Shown here one piece after another: positions 5,640 through 6,645 of a stretch of 6,645 nt of DNA. The translations under genes were made by a program, and so were the position numbers. The first letter of the stretch is position 1. Every line of letters begins with the position of its first letter. The notes under the pieces are model-generated. The model was given only the letters and a program-made list of their open reading frames with translations, did not search any database and was not told where the DNA came from. The stretch lies in assembly GCA_050176585.1 (NCBI GenBank), contig JBFXHX010000087.1, forward strand, positions 1-6,645. Reading direction: 5' to 3'. This stretch comes from CAYYWP01 sp050176585 (lineage in GTDB: Bacteria > Desulfobacterota > Binatia > HRBIN30 > CADEER01).

Positions 5640-6645
5640 ATGCAGAGTCTGAGTCGAGGGATCTGTGGGTACCGCTCGGGGTGGCTGGTCGCATTAGCGC
5701 TACTGCTCTTAACGGCTCTGCGCGCCGCGCCGGCAGCCGGCACGGATGCCTGCCCGGGCACGCAGGTTTGCACCGCGAACGGCTTCGAGATCACGCTCGT
5801 GGACGCCAACGGCAACGCGACCTCGAGCGGTCAGTTCGACGGAACGAACACCACCTTCCGCTGGAAGGTCTGCCAAGGCGACGGTTCGCCATGCGACCCG
5901 CCGGACCACAACCTGAGCCATCTCACGATCGCGCTCAATGGGCTGTGCGACGGGTTGACCGTCGTCAGTGGCTCGCCGACGCCCACCGATGACACGGATC
6001 CGATCTGCGCGTTGGGCTCCAACGAGTTCAAATGGGACGTCGGATTCAGCACCGGTTGCCAGACGTACACGCTGGTGTTGGCCGGCCAAGTGGACACCGG
6101 CAGCACGAGCATCGGCACCAAAGCGGGGACGGGCTGCACGATCACCACGGTCCTCGGTCCGAAATGCACCACGTGCACTCTGCCGACGCCGACGCGCACG
6201 GCGACTCGTACTGGTACTGCCACGGGCACCAGAACGGAGACCCCGACGCGTACCCCCACCCGCACGCCGACCGGTACCAAGACCGGCACGCCCACGAGAA
6301 CGGGGACTCCGACGCGTACAGGGACGCACACGCGGACGGACACGCCCACCAACACCCCTACTCAGACGGCGACGGCCTCGCCGACCAACACGAACACCAA
6401 CACCCCCAGTCGGACTCCGACGGCTTCGCCCACCAACACCAACACGCCGACGCGGACGCCGACGAACACCAACACCCCGACCGATACGCCCACGGCTTCG
6501 CCCACCAGCACCGACACCAACACCCCGACCGATACGCCCACGGCTTCGCCGACCAGCACTCACACCAACACGCCGACGCGGACGCCGACGAACACCAACA
6601 CCCCGACCGAGACGCCCACGGCTTCGCCGACCAGCACGCACACCA
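5640..6645 (+). CDS. Exported protein with ten-Cys N-terminal domain and Thr-alternating stalk (C-terminus off window)
   Basis: I recognise no named family. From ATG 5640 the frame stays open to the right edge (335 codons). Residues 1-34 form a Sec-type signal peptide: Arg6 and Arg13, a hydrophobic core at 15-28 (WLVALALLLLTAL) and an AAPAAG cleavage region; there is no lipobox. Residues 35-180 carry ten cysteines (38, 44, 78, 85, 103, 123, 140, 166, 176, 179), with blocks FEITLVDANG, LSHLTIALNGLC, FKWDVGF, TYTLVLAGQV and KAGTGC. This looks like a disulfide-bonded beta-sandwich outside the cytoplasm. From residue 183 every odd position is Thr (71 of 77) or Ser (6 of 77), with Pro, Arg, Asn, Asp, Ala or Gly between: an extended, possibly O-glycosylated stalk. 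Residues 183-232 are basic (eight Arg, one Lys, one Glu); the rest is closer to neutral. The missing C-terminus would decide between anchor, adhesin or enzyme. It follows the hem cluster by 254 bp and has its own ribosome-binding site, so it is probably an independent unit. Confidence 0.85.
   Translation, partial: MQSLSRGICGYRSGWLVALALLLLTALRAAPAAGTDACPGTQVCTANGFEITLVDANGNATSSGQFDGTNTTFRWKVCQGDGSPCDPPDHNLSHLTIALNGLCDGLTVVSGSPTPTDDTDPICALGSNEFKWDVGFSTGCQTYTLVLAGQVDTGSTSIGTKAGTGCTITTVLGPKCTTCTLPTPTRTATRTGTATGTRTETPTRTPTRTPTGTKTGTPTRTGTPTRTGTHTRTDTPTNTPTQTATASPTNTNTNTPSRTPTASPTNTNTPTRTPTNTNTPTDTPTASPTSTDTNTPTDTPTASPTSTHTNTPTRTPTNTNTPTETPTASPTSTHT
6180..6645 (+). repeat. Coding tandem repeat (Thr-x dipeptide, 6-bp period) with a 126-bp higher-order unit
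   Basis: The base unit is a six-base (ACN NNN) dipeptide. From 6441 a higher-order pattern appears: a 30-bp unit (6441-6470, encoding NTPTRTPTNT), two 48-bp units (6471-6518 and 6519-6566, encoding NTPTDTPTASPTST plus DT or HT), then the 30-bp unit again (6567-6596) and a 48-bp unit (6597-6644). The second 126-bp copy matches the first at all but four of the 79 comparable bases. Upstream of about 6420 the units share only the dipeptide rhythm. All units are multiples of three, so gain or loss of units preserves the frame. The array continues beyond the window. Confidence 0.9.

Noticed and set aside
5609..5992. 127-codon plus-strand frame overlapping the exported-protein gene
   Set aside because: It is out of frame with the signal-peptide frame, Arg-rich, and lacks a motif or a good ribosome-binding site.
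5709..6641. 310-codon minus-strand frame and other Val/Gly- or Arg/Gly-repetitive antisense frames over the stalk
   Set aside because: The repetitive protein is the antisense reading of ACN-rich repeats, which lack stop codons in several frames. The plus strand has the signal peptide, ribosome-binding site and cysteine pattern.
6180..6645. CRISPR array or non-coding satellite
   Set aside because: There are no unique spacers between identical repeats; all periods are multiples of three and keep an open frame with a residue-level rhythm, so it is a coding repeat.

Overview
The window is GC-rich bacterial chromosomal DNA. It holds one divergently placed gene fragment on the minus strand, a four-gene heme-biosynthesis cluster on the plus strand, and the 5' part of a gene for an exported, extremely threonine-rich protein that runs off the right edge. 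High GC, a hemE-hemH-hemY gene order, a DUF2064 glycosyltransferase next to the heme genes and a Thr-x-Thr-x stalk protein together suggest an environmental deltaproteobacterium-like lineage (Myxococcota- or Binatia-like). This is an inference from gene content only; Chloroflexota or another high-GC phylum is not excluded.

Layout. At 1-656 (minus strand) lies a TIGR04282/DUF2064 nucleotide-sugar-transferase-like protein, cut at its C-terminus by the window edge. A divergent spacer of about 200 bp separates it from hemD (about 857-1711, uroporphyrinogen-III synthase). hemE (1851-2879, uroporphyrinogen decarboxylase), hemH (3023-3970, ferrochelatase) and a hemY-type protoporphyrinogen/coproporphyrinogen oxidase (3967-5385) follow on the same strand. 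hemH and hemY overlap by ATGA; the hemD-hemE and hemE-hemH gaps are about 140 bp each. A GC stem-loop built around the hemY stop codon probably helps end the operon. A 254-bp, locally AT-rich spacer then leads to a secreted protein gene (5640 to the edge) with a strong Shine-Dalgarno sequence, a signal peptide, a ten-cysteine N-terminal domain and a stalk in which every second residue is Thr or Ser.

How the genes work together. HemD closes the tetrapyrrole ring to uroporphyrinogen III, and HemE decarboxylates it to coproporphyrinogen III. HemY oxidises a porphyrinogen and HemH inserts iron. No coproporphyrinogen oxidase/dehydrogenase (HemF/HemN) or coproheme decarboxylase (ChdC/HemQ) is in view, so the window alone does not say whether the cell uses the protoporphyrin or the coproporphyrin branch. 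hemA, hemL, hemB and hemC are also absent here.

The heme genes look intact and conventional. I see no new enzymatic system. The least ordinary element is the Thr-alternating exported protein: its stalk shows a 30/48/48-bp higher-order repeat of 126 bp that is nearly identical at the distal end and diverged at the proximal end, which looks like recent tandem expansion.
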